DNA of 64,000 nt, taken from the NCBI RefSeq assembly GCF_007991635.1, contig NZ_BJYS01000025.1, positions 1 through 64,000 on the forward strand, given 5' to 3'. Positions 33,144 through 43,316 of this stretch are shown in pieces. The DNA is from Adhaeribacter aerolatus. Its GTDB lineage: Bacteria; Bacteroidota; Bacteroidia; Cytophagales; Hymenobacteraceae. Below the pieces are notes generated by a model. That model was not told the origin of the DNA. It did no database searches and was given only the letters and a program-made list of their open reading frames with translations. The position numbers and the translations under genes were made by a program. How positions within the stretch are numbered: the first letter of the stretch is position 1; the number at the start of each line of letters is the position of its first letter.

Positions 33144-33389
33144 TCAGTAGGTAGAAGTATAATGTTTAACTACTGTTTCCGGAATCAGTTGGTAATTAAT
33201 GGACGTGTGATTCATTGATGGATTATAGAAACTTTTCTTCTGAATAAACTCCTGTGTAGGCGCTTTGTAAATGGTATACGTATAATTTTCGTTCGAATTC
33301 AAACTGCCGTTTCCTATAACTTCCAGATTATTTAGCTCGAATTCCTTCCCACAATCTGTAACTATTCTTGAACTACTTGAATAATTCAT
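33144..33389 (-). CDS. Small hypothetical protein, paralogue of 32702-32995
   Basis: Protein of 81 residues with a Ser-rich start, then R-I-V-T-D-C-G-K-E-F and a beta-rich middle ending N-Y-Q-L-I-P. It shares the T-[DE]-C-G start, Y-x-[IL]-Y-K block and [IT]-x-Y-x-L-I end with its neighbour. Its own terminator separates the two, so they are likely transcribed apart. No known family recognised; the single cysteine is conserved between the paralogues. Confidence 0.6.
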   Translation of the reverse strand: MNYSSSSRIVTDCGKEFELNNLEVIGNGSLNSNENYTYTIYKAPTQEFIQKKSFYNPSMNHTSINYQLIPETVVKHYTSTY

Positions 33390-33565
33390 TCCCTACAAAC
33401 CCTCTGTAAATTTTACTAAAAGCTATTTTTAACTTTAGCTATACGTGATAGATAAATTAAGGTTATAATGTTTTTGAATTATTTTTTAACTTAATTTTTA
33501 CAAGCCAGTTGTTATTTGCCAGCCAAAAACAGCTTTTAAAAAGTTAAAGGGGTGCCTACTGCAGC

Positions 33566-36451
33566 TTAAGCAGGCACATCCCGGTATTTACTTGTGGCTA
33601 ACTCCTCCCGTAAAAAACGACTGGTGTAGCCTTTCTCAACCTTAGCAACTTCTTCCGGTGTGCCTTCGGCTACTATGATACCGCCGGCTTCGCCGCCTTC
33701 CGGTCCAATATCAATAATATGATCAGCTACCTTTATCATGTCCAGATTGTGTTCAATAATAAGTACGGTATTACCTTTATCCACTAACTTATGTATAACG
33801 TCTGAAAGGTGCCTGATATCTTCAAAATGCAGCCCGGTGGTTGGCTCATCCAGAATGTAAAAGGTTTTGCCGGTATCTTTTTTAGAAAGTTCGGTAGCCA
33901 GTTTTACCCGTTGGGCTTCGCCGCCCGAGAGTGTTGTTGCCTGCTGGCCCAAGGTTATATAGCCCAGCCCTACTTCGTTTAATATTTTTACCTTACGCAA
34001 AATCCGGGGCTGGCTTTCAAAAAAGTCTACTGCTTTCTCTACGGTCATATCCAGCACATCGGTAATAGATTTACCTTTAAACCGCACTTCTAAGGTTTCG
34101 CGGTTGTAACGTTTGCCTTTGCAGGTTTCACAGGGAACATTTACGTCCGGCAGGAAATTCATTTCAATTATGCGCATACCGGCACCTTCGCAGGTTTCGC
34201 AGCGGCCGCCTTTTACGTTAAACGAGAAACGACCAGCCGAATACCCGCGAATTTTCGCTTCGGGTAATTGGGCAAACAAAGCCCGAATATCGGTAAACAT
34301 GCCGGTATAAGTTGCCGGATTAGAGCGGGGCGTCCGGCCAATCGGCGATTGGTCTACCTCAATTACTTTATCGATGTGCTCTAACCCTTCAATGCCTTTG
34401 TACGGCAGCGGCTCGCGTTTGGCATTAAAAAAGTGCCGGTTCAGAATCGGGAACAGCGTATCGTGGATGAGCGTGGATTTCCCGCTGCCCGAAACACCGG
34501 TTACAGCAATTAACTTACCCAACGGAAAGTTTGCCGTAACATTTTTTAAATTATGGCCGGTGGCACCGCGTAACGTTAATATTTTATCGTGACCAGTTCG
34601 CTTGGCAGTAGGTACTTCAATGTGCTTCTGGCCGCTTAAATATTGTGAGGTGAGGCTGCCGGACGAGAATATTTCCTGCGGCGAACCGGCGGCTACAATA
34701 TGGCCTCCGTGGATGCCTGCCCCCGGGCCAATATCCAGCACGTGGTCGGCGTGCATAATCATGTCTTTGTCGTGTTCTACCACAATTACCGAGTTACCGA
34801 TATCGCGCAGGTTTTTCAGAGCCGCAATTAGCTTTTCGTTGTCGCGCTGGTGCAGTCCAATGCTGGGCTCATCCATAATATACAACACACCTACTAACTG
34901 CGTACCTATTTGGGTTGCCAGCCGGATACGCTGCGATTCGCCGCCCGAAAGCGTACGCACGGAGCGGTGCAAATTCAGGTAATCCAACCCAACATCCAGC
35001 AAAAAGCCGATCCGCTTTCTAATTTCCTTTAATAATTCGCGGGCAATCAGGTTCTGGCGTTCGTTTAAACGGTCCTCCAGGTTATTAAACCAATCGGCTA
35101 GTTGCCCAATATTAAACTGCGACAACTCGCCAATATTTTTACCATCCAGTTTTATGTGCAGCGATTCTTTCTTCAGTCGCAACCCACGGCACTCGGGGCA
35201 GTTGCTGGTTTGGGTAAATTCTTTTATCCAGTTGCGGATGGCATCCGAATCTGAATCCATTTGTTTGCGCAAAAAGCTGATAATGCCTTCGAACTCGATG
35301 GTGTAGCTATGGCCTTTGGCTTTAACTTCCAGTTCTTCTTTTACGCCGTGCAGCAACTGGTTTAGTACCGGCTCGGGTAAATCCTGAATTGGCGTGGAAA
35401 TATTTAGTTTATGTATCCGAAGCAACGCTTGTATCTGGTTAAATATCCAGATATCGCGGAATTCACCCAAAGGCGAAATACCGCCGCGACTGATGCTCAA
35501 AGTTTTATCCGGAATAATTGATTCTTCGGTAATTTCCTGTATTTCGCCTAAACCGTTACAGATAGGGCAGGCCCCATAAGGTGAGTTAAACGAAAAGGTA
35601 TTTGGGGCCGGATCGTCGTAGGCAATACCGGTTTCGGGATCCATGAGGTGTTGCGAGAAAAAATGCACTTGGTTGGTATCGGGCTCCAGAATAGAGATGG
35701 TGCCTTTACCGTGCGTAAGCGCATTCTGCACCGAACTGGAAATCCGGTAGCGATCCTCGGTATTCACGATTATTTTATCCACCACAATCTCGATGTCGTG
35801 AATTTTGTAGCGATCAACCTGCATTTTGGGTACCAGTTCCAGCATTTCGCCGTCTACGCGCACCCGCACAAAACCCATCTTCCGGATTTGCTCGAATAAT
35901 TCTCGATAATGCCCTTTACGGCCTTTTACCACCGGTGCCAGAATAATTAACTTTTTACCGTTAAAATTCTCCAGAATGTGCTGCACAATTTGCTCGTCGC
36001 TTTGCCGGATCATTTTTTTGCCGGTAACGTAGCTGAACGCTTCGCCGGTACGGGCAAAAAGCAAGCGCATAAAGTCGTAAATTTCGGTAATAGTACCTAC
36101 CGTAGAGCGCGGGTTGCGGCTGGTAGTCTTCTGCTCAATGGAAATTACCGGGCTTAAACCTTCAATCTTATCTACATTAGGCCGTTCCAAGCCACCCAGA
36201 AAAGAGCGGGCATACGCCGAAAAGGTTTCCATGTAGCGGCGCTGGCCTTCAGCGTAAATGGTATCGAAAGCCAAAGACGATTTGCCGCTGCCACTAATAC
36301 CGGTAAAAACCACCAGTTTATTGCGCGGGATGGAAAGGCTAATATTTTTAAGATTATGTTCCCGGGCGCCGTAAACTTCTATCAGTTGGGTTTCGGTAAC
36401 TAAGTCCGGTTGAGTATTTATAGCAGGAGTTTCTTCTTTTGTCTGAGCCAT
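33566..36451 (-). CDS. uvrA: Excinuclease ABC subunit A
   Basis: Protein of 961 residues, full length. Two ABC ATPase halves: Walker [10 protein letters not shown] near residues 51-59 and G-V-S-G-S-G-K-S-T in the second half, with signatures L-S-G-G-E-S-Q-R and L-S-G-G-E-A-Q-R. Zinc-binding C-x2-C pairs are present (C-P-I-C, C-P-E-C, C-E-T-C repeated). It binds damaged DNA as a dimer and loads UvrB in nucleotide excision repair. It is transcribed alone from a TAnnTTTG promoter. Confidence 0.97.
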   Translation of the reverse strand: MAQTKEETPAINTQPDLVTETQLIEVYGAREHNLKNISLSIPRNKLVVFTGISGSGKSSLAFDTIYAEGQRRYMETFSAYARSFLGGLERPNVDKIEGLSPVISIEQKTTSRNPRSTVGTITEIYDFMRLLFARTGEAFSYVTGKKMIRQSDEQIVQHILENFNGKKLIILAPVVKGRKGHYRELFEQIRKMGFVRVRVDGEMLELVPKMQVDRYKIHDIEIVVDKIIVNTEDRYRISSSVQNALTHGKGTISILEPDTNQVHFFSQHLMDPETGIAYDDPAPNTFSFNSPYGACPICNGLGEIQEITEESIIPDKTLSISRGGISPLGEFRDIWIFNQIQALLRIHKLNISTPIQDLPEPVLNQLLHGVKEELEVKAKGHSYTIEFEGIISFLRKQMDSDSDAIRNWIKEFTQTSNCPECRGLRLKKESLHIKLDGKNIGELSQFNIGQLADWFNNLEDRLNERQNLIARELLKEIRKRIGFLLDVGLDYLNLHRSVRTLSGGESQRIRLATQIGTQLVGVLYIMDEPSIGLHQRDNEKLIAALKNLRDIGNSVIVVEHDKDMIMHADHVLDIGPGAGIHGGHIVAAGSPQEIFSSGSLTSQYLSGQKHIEVPTAKRTGHDKILTLRGATGHNLKNVTANFPLGKLIAVTGVSGSGKSTLIHDTLFPILNRHFFNAKREPLPYKGIEGLEHIDKVIEVDQSPIGRTPRSNPATYTGMFTDIRALFAQLPEAKIRGYSAGRFSFNVKGGRCETCEGAGMRIIEMNFLPDVNVPCETCKGKRYNRETLEVRFKGKSITDVLDMTVEKAVDFFESQPRILRKVKILNEVGLGYITLGQQATTLSGGEAQRVKLATELSKKDTGKTFYILDEPTTGLHFEDIRHLSDVIHKLVDKGNTVLIIEHNLDMIKVADHIIDIGPEGGEAGGIIVAEGTPEEVAKVEKGYTSRFLREELATSKYRDVPA

Positions 36452-36471
36452 TGCTGGTCTTAATTAATCTG

Positions 36472-36479
36472 CAAAGATA
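36472..36479 (-). promoter_or_regulatory. -7 element of the uvrA promoter
   Basis: TATCTTTG on the minus strand fits TAnnTTTG exactly and lies 21 bases before the uvrA ATG. The -33 position lacks a clear TTG. I see no obvious LexA-like palindrome overlapping it. Confidence 0.5.
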
Positions 36480-36931
36480 CGCAAGTTGCCCGTCTTGTGC
36501 AGGTTAAGGTGAATCATTTCTTAACAGATTTGCCGGGGCTTTGGTTCTGTTAATATTTTGATAAACCAGTAATAAATATACAGAGGAGAAATTGCAATAG
36601 CAGCCGCCGTTCCAGTCGTCGGTGCTAAAGTGCTTTAGAAGAAAAGATTTAATATTTTTGGATGGAGATGCAAAAAATAGACTAACCTGTATCCAGAGAA
36701 AATATTCCCCAAAATAAGGCGAGCAATATTTAATCCGGAATATTTTATTTCAATAATAAACAGACGGTAAACTTAGTAGCTAAACTCTAAAGTAAGATGG
36801 TGTTACTACTGAATTTTTAATCCAGTAAGGGTACAATGTATTTGTGCTTAATAACCTTTGGGCTTCAAGTTAAAATCTTAAAGCAATTATAAAAGCTAAA
36901 TGCCATTATACAATCAAAGCCAATAGTCGGG
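36480..36931. other. Intergenic, AT-rich
   Basis: About 450 bases between uvrA and the surface-polysaccharide genes. No ORF, hairpin with a T tract or repeat that I can support. Confidence 0.45.
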
Positions 36932-37840
36932 TTAATGAAACAATACTTTTTTCCCTTGCACACGCTTTTTAACCATCCATAAAAAATCCTTTACCAACAG
37001 GTAAAATGGCCGGCTATAGGCTAAGTTTTCTTCTACCAGCTGTTTTACTTCCGGAAAATTTAATTTTTGCTGCTGCAAGTAACCTAACATCCATCTTAAA
37101 AAACGTTTCCGGACGCGGTGGTAACCTCCGAAAGCATGCGATGATTGCACCAGCGAGCCTGGCCGCTGGCGGTACCGGTTATGGCAAGCTGAAGAAATAT
37201 AAACTGGTTCGTTCAGAAATATTTTCATCATCAGCACCTGGTCGTCGTACATGCCCTTGAAAGCTTCGTCGAATAAACCATGCTTTTCTACTACCGATTT
37301 TTTTACCAGCATCCCGCAAATACAGGGCGAAGCGCCGTAATTTAACGGATATAATTCTAGCGCCAGTCGGGCCGGAAAATATAAACGTTCGGGAACTATA
37401 CCTATTTGTACCACGGTATTTTCCTTATCTTGTTCCGTCCAATCGTACCAATATTCCGTAGCCTCACAGAGTAAGCTGGCCTGCGGATATTTTTGCTGTA
37501 AGCTTATCTGATGCGATAAAAACTGTGGTAAAAAAACATCATCACCGTCCAGGAAAGTTAAAAACTCGCCTTTGGCCAAACGGATAGCCACATTGCGGCT
37601 GGCACTGGCCCCTTTATTCTGATGGCCGGGATGATCGTGGTAAAATATTTTTGTTGGGAAATCGGCAGCATATTTTTGAGCAATGGCCGTGCTGTTGTCC
37701 GTAGAACCATCATCCACTAAAATTAACTCCCAGTTTAGATAATCCTGCGCCAACACGCTTTGGATCATTTCTGCCAGAAACTTTTCTACATTCAGAAAGC
37801 AGGTAATTATTGATACTAAAGGCTGTTGTTTGTAATGCAT
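36932..37840 (-). CDS. Glycosyltransferase family 2
   Basis: Protein of 302 residues with an N-terminal GT-A domain. V-S-I-I-T-C-F-L-N at residues 9-17, L-V-D-D-G-S-T-D-N near 41-49 binds the nucleotide sugar, and F-L-D-G-D-D-V near 94-100 is the DXD metal site. The C-terminal third is helical and basic with no membrane segment, so it likely acts at the inner face of the membrane. It lies 7 bases after the polysaccharide deacetylase gene in the same operon. Donor and acceptor sugars are unknown. Confidence 0.87.
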   Translation of the reverse strand: MHYKQQPLVSIITCFLNVEKFLAEMIQSVLAQDYLNWELILVDDGSTDNSTAIAQKYAADFPTKIFYHDHPGHQNKGASASRNVAIRLAKGEFLTFLDGDDVFLPQFLSHQISLQQKYPQASLLCEATEYWYDWTEQDKENTVVQIGIVPERLYFPARLALELYPLNYGASPCICGMLVKKSVVEKHGLFDEAFKGMYDDQVLMMKIFLNEPVYISSACHNRYRQRPGSLVQSSHAFGGYHRVRKRFLRWMLGYLQQQKLNFPEVKQLVEENLAYSRPFYLLVKDFLWMVKKRVQGKKVLFH

Positions 37841-37847
37841 AAAAATA

Positions 37848-38873
37848 TTAATATCCTTTCAGCCAACGGTTTAAGTGGTTTGTAAATTCGGCTTCCGGCC
37901 AATCATATACATGAAATCTGCCCATCTCAAAAGGGTTGGCGGCTTTATTAATCGCACTGTGAAAGGTAGTTACAGCGGTTTTAAAACCTGTTGTTTTTAA
38001 AATTTCCTGAGCCGACGGGTTATAGCTGCCATTCGGAAAAGAAAACAAGTCTATTTCACTGCCGGTTATTTCTTCGAGCGTGTTTTTGCTGCCGGTTATT
38101 TCCCGCTGCTGAACCTCGGGTGGTTGAAACCCTAAGGCTGTATGTGTTACGGTATGGGCCCCAACCCGAAATAACGGATGGTGCGCTAAATCTAAAAGCT
38201 GTTTCTCCGACATGCACTGGTATTCGGGGCGGGCTGCATCCGGCAAACCGGCCCAGGCCCGGAGTTCGGCCATCAACTGGCTTTGCCGCGCGGCCGTTTC
38301 CTGAACTATTTCCTGCCACAACAACATATAAACTTTGGTCCGGGTGGTAGGAGGCGGTACCGATTCCTGCCATTGCTGGTGTTGCTGGCAGAGGGCAGGC
38401 GTTAATTCGGTTTCGGGTTCCAGGCTAAACTCTTGTTGCTTACCAAGTAGTTGAATAGATAAGCGGGACGGTAGCACCGGCGTTTGCAAAATAATGCGCT
38501 CCAGTTCATCCCACCAGAACTCTTTGGCCTGACCTAAACTACCAGTTGGAATAAAAAAAGTAGCCGGCAACTGGTACTTCTCCAGCAAAGGTTTGGCGGC
38601 TAAATAATTATCTACATACCCATCGTCGAAGGTAAGCACAATGCTTTTGTGCCGGATAGTGCCCGTCTTTACTTGTTCAAGCAGGTTTGGCAGCGATACC
38701 ACGTGGCCGGTTTGCTGCATTATTTGCAAATGGCTTTCAAAATTAGCCGGACTTACCGCCAGTCCCCAGGGGTCGCAGGCCGGACTGGCAATGCGGTGAT
38801 ACATGAGCACCACCGCGCGGTTACCCCAGAGGCCTTTTACCTTTTTTAGCCGGTTTTGCCACTTCTGGTTCAA
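37848..38873 (-). CDS. Polysaccharide deacetylase family protein (NodB-like)
   Basis: Protein of 341 residues. The NodB motif 1 is L-T-F-D-D-G-Y-V-D-N near residues 79-88, with the catalytic and metal aspartates. Motif 2 is G-A-H-T-V-T-H near 238, the two metal histidines. Y-H-R-I near the start is typical of the long PgaB/IcaB-like group. It removes N- or O-acetyl groups from a surface polysaccharide. No signal peptide is evident. The TTG start overlaps the stop of the upstream glycosyltransferase-methyltransferase gene by 4 bases (TTGA), showing tight translational coupling. Confidence 0.82.
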   Translation of the reverse strand: MNQKWQNRLKKVKGLWGNRAVVLMYHRIASPACDPWGLAVSPANFESHLQIMQQTGHVVSLPNLLEQVKTGTIRHKSIVLTFDDGYVDNYLAAKPLLEKYQLPATFFIPTGSLGQAKEFWWDELERIILQTPVLPSRLSIQLLGKQQEFSLEPETELTPALCQQHQQWQESVPPPTTRTKVYMLLWQEIVQETAARQSQLMAELRAWAGLPDAARPEYQCMSEKQLLDLAHHPLFRVGAHTVTHTALGFQPPEVQQREITGSKNTLEEITGSEIDLFSFPNGSYNPSAQEILKTTGFKTAVTTFHSAINKAANPFEMGRFHVYDWPEAEFTNHLNRWLKGY

Positions 38874-40591
38874 GCAATTGCTGGTTTTGTACCTTTAACG
38901 GTAATAATAACCTGGTAATGCGGGTCGGTAAAGTCCATCTGCTCTTTTTTTATTTCGGGCAAGCCCATGCCATATAAAAGAGCAGTAGCTACGAAAACAT
39001 TGCCAAAGTTCTGCACTTCTACATTGGTACCCGGAAAAATTTCGGTCATGGCTTTCTGCATCGATGGTCTGGTAAACGACCAAAACCAGCTTTCTTCCAG
39101 GTCGCCGTATTCTATTTGGCTGATGCCTGGTACGGTTAATAACAAAGTGCCACCCGGTTTTAAAATACGATAGCAGGTTTGCAAAGCGCCTTTAAAATCA
39201 TAAATAAATTGCAACGTCTGCGTCAGAATAACGCAATCGTAGCTGTTATCGGGTACGTGAGGAGCGTTGCTTAAATCACCAATAACGGTAGCCTTGGGAT
39301 TATCGGCGTTTACGTGAAAGATATCGCTTTTGCTTACCTTCTTGCCGCCATAACGCAGGGTATATTCGTTGTCACCTATTTCGAGTACGTTGCCTTTAAT
39401 GCAGTCAGCCTGCTGCTGTAAAAAGTTTTCGATGTAATACCGGTCTACGGCGCCACCCCGATCAAAGCCATACCGGATGCTAAATGGCATCGTACGGTCA
39501 AAATCGCCTTTGTTTATGTGACGGGGCGCTTCGTAAAAATCTTTATAGATCCCGGCCTTATGCAACGAGCGCAATAAGAATTGGGGCGAATATTTTTTTA
39601 TTAAAGTTTTAACCGGCTCTTTAGCCAGGTGTTTTATAAAGTCAACCATTAAACGAGGTGAATATTTTAATAAAAGCCGGATATCATTTTTTTCCAGGCG
39701 TTGTGCCGTTTTTACCCGTTGGTTAAAAAGACCTGAAATTATCTGGGGGCCATAGTTTTTCTGGTAATTCAGAATTCCTTTTTTCAGGGCTTCTTTTTCC
39801 GTTTCGGTGCGCAGATCTTTGCTGTGTTTTTCCAATACTTTTAAGGTATTGCGCAGCATTACCGGAATGTTAAAAGACATGCTGGTATCGTAGCGCCGGT
39901 AAACGGCCAATTTGTGCTGGTGGTGCATAACCGGGTGGTTACGGGCTATCGACAAATACAAATCGTAATCCTCACAAGCTCTTAAAGTAGTATCGTAGCG
40001 CCATTTGTTAAAAACCCAGCGCTGAAACATAACAGCCGCGTGCATACAGATGTAATTTCCGCTGAGCAGCCACAGAAAATGATCCTGGGTAACGGGATAC
40101 GCGCCAATAATATTCCTTTTTTTATTTGCATCTACTTCGTCGAACCCGCCCGAAACAAACCCCAAATCGGGATTTTGTCGCAGGTAGTTTACATTTGTTT
40201 CAATCGCATCCAGGTATAGCCAGTCATCGGCATCTAAAAACACCAGGTACGCCCCCCTGCTGTGATCGATACCAGTATTGCGGGCAGCCGAAAGGCCTTG
40301 GTTTTGCTTGTAGATGTAGGTAACCTCCGGATACCGCTGGGCTATTTCTCTGGTATTATCTTTCGAACCATCATCTACCACAATTATTTCTATAGCCGGG
40401 TAAGTCTGGTTTAAAACGCTCTCAATGGCTTCGGGCAAAAAGTGCGCATGGTTATAACACGGAATAATAACCGAAACCAAGGGCTCGGTGAAGTTAGTAC
40501 CCCCCTGGTAGTAGGGTGTAGGGCGATGCGTTACGCCAACGGAATTCTTGTAACCCACAATATCTTCGAAAGCACCAGAAAAATGAAACAT
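38870..40591 (-). CDS. Fused glycosyltransferase family 2 and SAM-dependent methyltransferase
   Basis: Protein of 573 residues. Residues 33-270 are a GT2 domain: V-S-V-I-I-P-C-Y-N-H near 35-44, V-V-D-D-G-S-K-D-N near 68 and F-L-D-A-D-D-W near 118. Residues about 365-560 are a class I methyltransferase with a weak G-N-V-L-E-I-G-D first motif, D-L-S-N-A-P as acidic loop and I-L-K-P-G-G-T-L-L-L-T-V-P as a late motif. The fusion suggests adding and methylating one sugar, perhaps capping a chain. It is the first gene of a run of three (with the deacetylase and the GT2) in a polysaccharide cluster. Confidence 0.85.
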   Translation of the reverse strand: MFHFSGAFEDIVGYKNSVGVTHRPTPYYQGGTNFTEPLVSVIIPCYNHAHFLPEAIESVLNQTYPAIEIIVVDDGSKDNTREIAQRYPEVTYIYKQNQGLSAARNTGIDHSRGAYLVFLDADDWLYLDAIETNVNYLRQNPDLGFVSGGFDEVDANKKRNIIGAYPVTQDHFLWLLSGNYICMHAAVMFQRWVFNKWRYDTTLRACEDYDLYLSIARNHPVMHHQHKLAVYRRYDTSMSFNIPVMLRNTLKVLEKHSKDLRTETEKEALKKGILNYQKNYGPQIISGLFNQRVKTAQRLEKNDIRLLLKYSPRLMVDFIKHLAKEPVKTLIKKYSPQFLLRSLHKAGIYKDFYEAPRHINKGDFDRTMPFSIRYGFDRGGAVDRYYIENFLQQQADCIKGNVLEIGDNEYTLRYGGKKVSKSDIFHVNADNPKATVIGDLSNAPHVPDNSYDCVILTQTLQFIYDFKGALQTCYRILKPGGTLLLTVPGISQIEYGDLEESWFWSFTRPSMQKAMTEIFPGTNVEVQNFGNVFVATALLYGMGLPEIKKEQMDFTDPHYQVIITVKGTKPAIA

Positions 40592-40754
40592 GATTATTGC
40601 AACTAAAAAATTGAATTCCTTGCTTTACCAGCAGCAATGCTACTTTTTATTATTGCTCCTTACCATCTAGCAGCAAGTTGAAATTTATTTATATAAAGAT
40701 AAATATATAAATCTTAATATATAAATAATTTATTAAAAAAATTTGTTGAAAATT

Positions 40755-42524
40755 TTAAATCGCTTCTTTTATTAATTCTGAATAGCTTCTTTGGGATATA
40801 ATTTCTCCGTTTTTTAATTCGAATATTCTATTGCACTCCTTTAAAGAGGTATAGCGATGCGCAATAATTAAAATGGTAATATTGGTATCCGATAGTTTTT
40901 TTATGGCTTCGTTTACTTCTTTCTCCGTTGTATTGTCTAGGGCACTAGTAGCTTCGTCAAAAATCAGTACTTCGGTTTTCTTGTACAGGGCCCGCGCAAT
41001 GCCTATCCGTTGGCGTTGGCCGCCCGATAATTTGGAGCCACGGTCTCCGATAGGGGTTTCTATGCCTTGGGGTAAAGTAGAAACAAACTCCCGCAGCGAA
41101 GCTTTTTCCAGGGCATCTTCCAGTCGTTTTTTATCTACCTGTTTATCGAATAGCGTAATATTATCTTTGATAGAGGCATTCATTAAAAAAGCGTCTTGCT
41201 TTACATAACCCACCAGCCGCCGCCAGGCTTTTAAATTTTTGTCTGATAATTTCACACCATCTACATAAATGCCACCGCTTCCTTCGGTGTAAAACCGCAG
41301 TAACAGGTTCATCAGGGTGGTTTTGCCGGCACCAGAGCTGCCAATAAAACCAACCTTTTCGCCTTTTTTTATTTGCAAAGAAACTTCTCTTAAAACCGGA
41401 ATATCTTTGCCCGGAAAATTGAAGCCTACTTTATCTAAGGTTATCTGAGATTTAAAAGATAATGGTTCCTGTGGGGTAGGACCCTTCACGTATACATCAT
41501 ACTCATCAAACTCTTTAAGTAAGTCAATGGTGTACTGGTTCTTTTTAAGCTCTACCATGCCTACCATTAGCCGGTTTACCGATGGCATTAACCGGTAAGC
41601 AGCAGCCGTAAACAAACCCAGAATGGCCAGTAACTCTTTGGGGTTATCTACAAAAATCAAAGAATAAATAAAGATTGTTACCACGCCCAGAATGGTTACC
41701 ATTTCAATAATCTTAATCGGAATCAGCGATAATAAATAGCCTTTGGCCTCTAAGGTTTGTAATTCCCGGATATAGCCTGATATAAGCGCTTGAAAGTCTT
41801 CTTCTTTTTCGGCCAGCTTAATTTCGACATGGCCCATGAGCGAATCTGCCGTTACGCTGGTAGCGATGGGCCTTATTTCGTTTGCCCGTTGCCCAATTCT
41901 GCTGCCCTTTTTTTTGAGCGCGTTATAAGTTAAAATAGTAGTAGGGCCCAGAATAACTAAAAGCAGAATTAACAGGGTGGGCTTAAACAATAGGATACCC
42001 GCTACAATAATGGTTAGAATAACAAACTCAGAAAAAATAACAAACAGGCCGCGGAAGATGCCACTTATAAACACAGACGGAATATCAATTATGTAATACA
42101 TAATATTGATGTATCCCATATTATTAAACAGCCAGAAAGGTAAGCCGGTAAACTTGGTATACTGCCGGTGAATAATGGTATTGGCTACGTTGGCTGAAAA
42201 TTTTACCTGCCGGTAATTTATCCAGGTAGAAAACAGGTTTTTAAGTAGAAAGAAAAAGAAGATAGCTACGACAAGGAATATCAGGAAAGCGCTTTCGGAT
42301 GAAAAACCTAGTTTGGTAAACAGGAATGAAAAATATTTATTTTTTTGTATGTACCCCGTTTCGGAAGCGGCAATTATAACCGGCACCAAAGCTGCTAACC
42401 CTATTACATCTAATAAAGATGAAAATATGGATAAAAACAACATCGCAATCCCTTCGCGCTTTTGTGAAGAAGTCAAATAGGACTTAATGCAGTTTAATGA
42501 CTTAAATAAAATTCCTGCATTCAT
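40755..42524 (-). CDS. ABC exporter, fused permease and ATPase (lipid/glycan flippase type)
   Basis: Protein of 589 residues. Six membrane helices fill residues 25-320. The ATPase domain begins near 345: Walker A G-S-S-G-A-G-K-T-T near 395, signature L-S-G-G-Q-R-Q-R near 500 and Walker B V-L-I-F-D-E-A-T-S-A near 522. The half-transporter works as a homodimer. Neighbouring glycosyltransferases suggest it moves a lipid-linked oligosaccharide (PglK/MsbA-like) across the inner membrane, an inference from context. Its DNA is more AT-rich than that of the neighbours. 160 bases separate it from the GT2-methyltransferase gene. Confidence 0.86.
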   Translation of the reverse strand: MNAGILFKSLNCIKSYLTSSQKREGIAMLFLSIFSSLLDVIGLAALVPVIIAASETGYIQKNKYFSFLFTKLGFSSESAFLIFLVVAIFFFFLLKNLFSTWINYRQVKFSANVANTIIHRQYTKFTGLPFWLFNNMGYINIMYYIIDIPSVFISGIFRGLFVIFSEFVILTIIVAGILLFKPTLLILLLVILGPTTILTYNALKKKGSRIGQRANEIRPIATSVTADSLMGHVEIKLAEKEEDFQALISGYIRELQTLEAKGYLLSLIPIKIIEMVTILGVVTIFIYSLIFVDNPKELLAILGLFTAAAYRLMPSVNRLMVGMVELKKNQYTIDLLKEFDEYDVYVKGPTPQEPLSFKSQITLDKVGFNFPGKDIPVLREVSLQIKKGEKVGFIGSSGAGKTTLMNLLLRFYTEGSGGIYVDGVKLSDKNLKAWRRLVGYVKQDAFLMNASIKDNITLFDKQVDKKRLEDALEKASLREFVSTLPQGIETPIGDRGSKLSGGQRQRIGIARALYKKTEVLIFDEATSALDNTTEKEVNEAIKKLSDTNITILIIAHRYTSLKECNRIFELKNGEIISQRSYSELIKEAI

Positions 42525-43155
42525 TTAAAAAACAATATTGTACATACAAAATAAAAAACACCTTAAACCAACGACACTAAGCAATACAAAGATATTTATT
42601 TATATTTTAATATATATATTATTTTATTAATATTTATTTTTGGTATTATCGCTTTTAAAATGCTTCTGTGATATATTTATTACAAAACTATTCGCCAGAA
42701 CGGATAGCTTATTTTAAAAAATATTATTCTAAACTTCTGCAGAAGATCTTTTAGAGATTAAAATAACTTAAAAATAACAAGAAAATTTTGTTATATACAA
42801 ATTTATTTAGACCAAATCTGGTCCGGAAGGCATAGATGTAAACGAAAAAGGGTTTCTTTTACCTTTATTGGGCATTATTTTTTTAAAAAAAATTACTGAT
42901 TTAATATATAGTCTTAAAATCATCGGAAAAGATATTTGATGAACCTGTTAGCTTAAGAGCCGGTCTATTAGAAGTTGGTAGACTCATTTGCAGGCGTGGG
43001 TATACTCATTTAAACCGAAATACGTACAAACGGCTATTTTATGGAATAATTGCTATTTTAAGCTCCTTTTAAAGGGTAGTAAGAATATAATTAAGCAAAT
43101 TTGTAAGTGGTTTTTCGGCTTATTTACCCGGATGTTTTTGCAATTATCCAAGGGT
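42525..43155. other. Long AT-rich intergenic region
   Basis: About 630 bases of very AT-rich DNA upstream of the ABC exporter. A plus-strand frame near 42988-43173 is low-complexity and not believable. No RNA or repeat recognised. Confidence 0.5.
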
Positions 43156-43316
43156 TTACTTGTCCTGTTGTGATACCGATGCTGTTTGCCGGATATTATT
43201 ACCCACAGCTTGCTGGTCAGAAGATGCAGCAAGAGCAGCTAGCGGCGTTCTTTGCCTAAGCTCAATTATCTCATCTGAGTTGCCCTGATTAGTGACAGCG
43301 GAAAGGGTATCATTTA
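43156..43316 (-). pseudogene. Possible out-of-frame tail of the lytic transglycosylase
   Basis: After the transglycosylase stop, another minus-strand frame stays open for about 52 codons to a TAA at 43156. Its composition is gene-like (Ala, Gln, Asn, Ser-rich, with I-I-E-L-R-Q-R-T-P-L-A-A-L-A-A) and clearly richer in GC than the AT-rich DNA beyond. This suggests a frameshift that shortened the upstream protein, or a sequencing error. Confidence 0.3.

Noticed and set aside
36472-36520. LexA box at uvrA
   Set aside because: I looked for a short palindrome overlapping the promoter and saw none that I could defend.
42988-43173. Plus-strand frame of 61 codons in the AT-rich gap
   Set aside because: Low-complexity, Phe/Leu/Lys-rich, no conserved feature and partly opposite the shifted tail of the transglycosylase.
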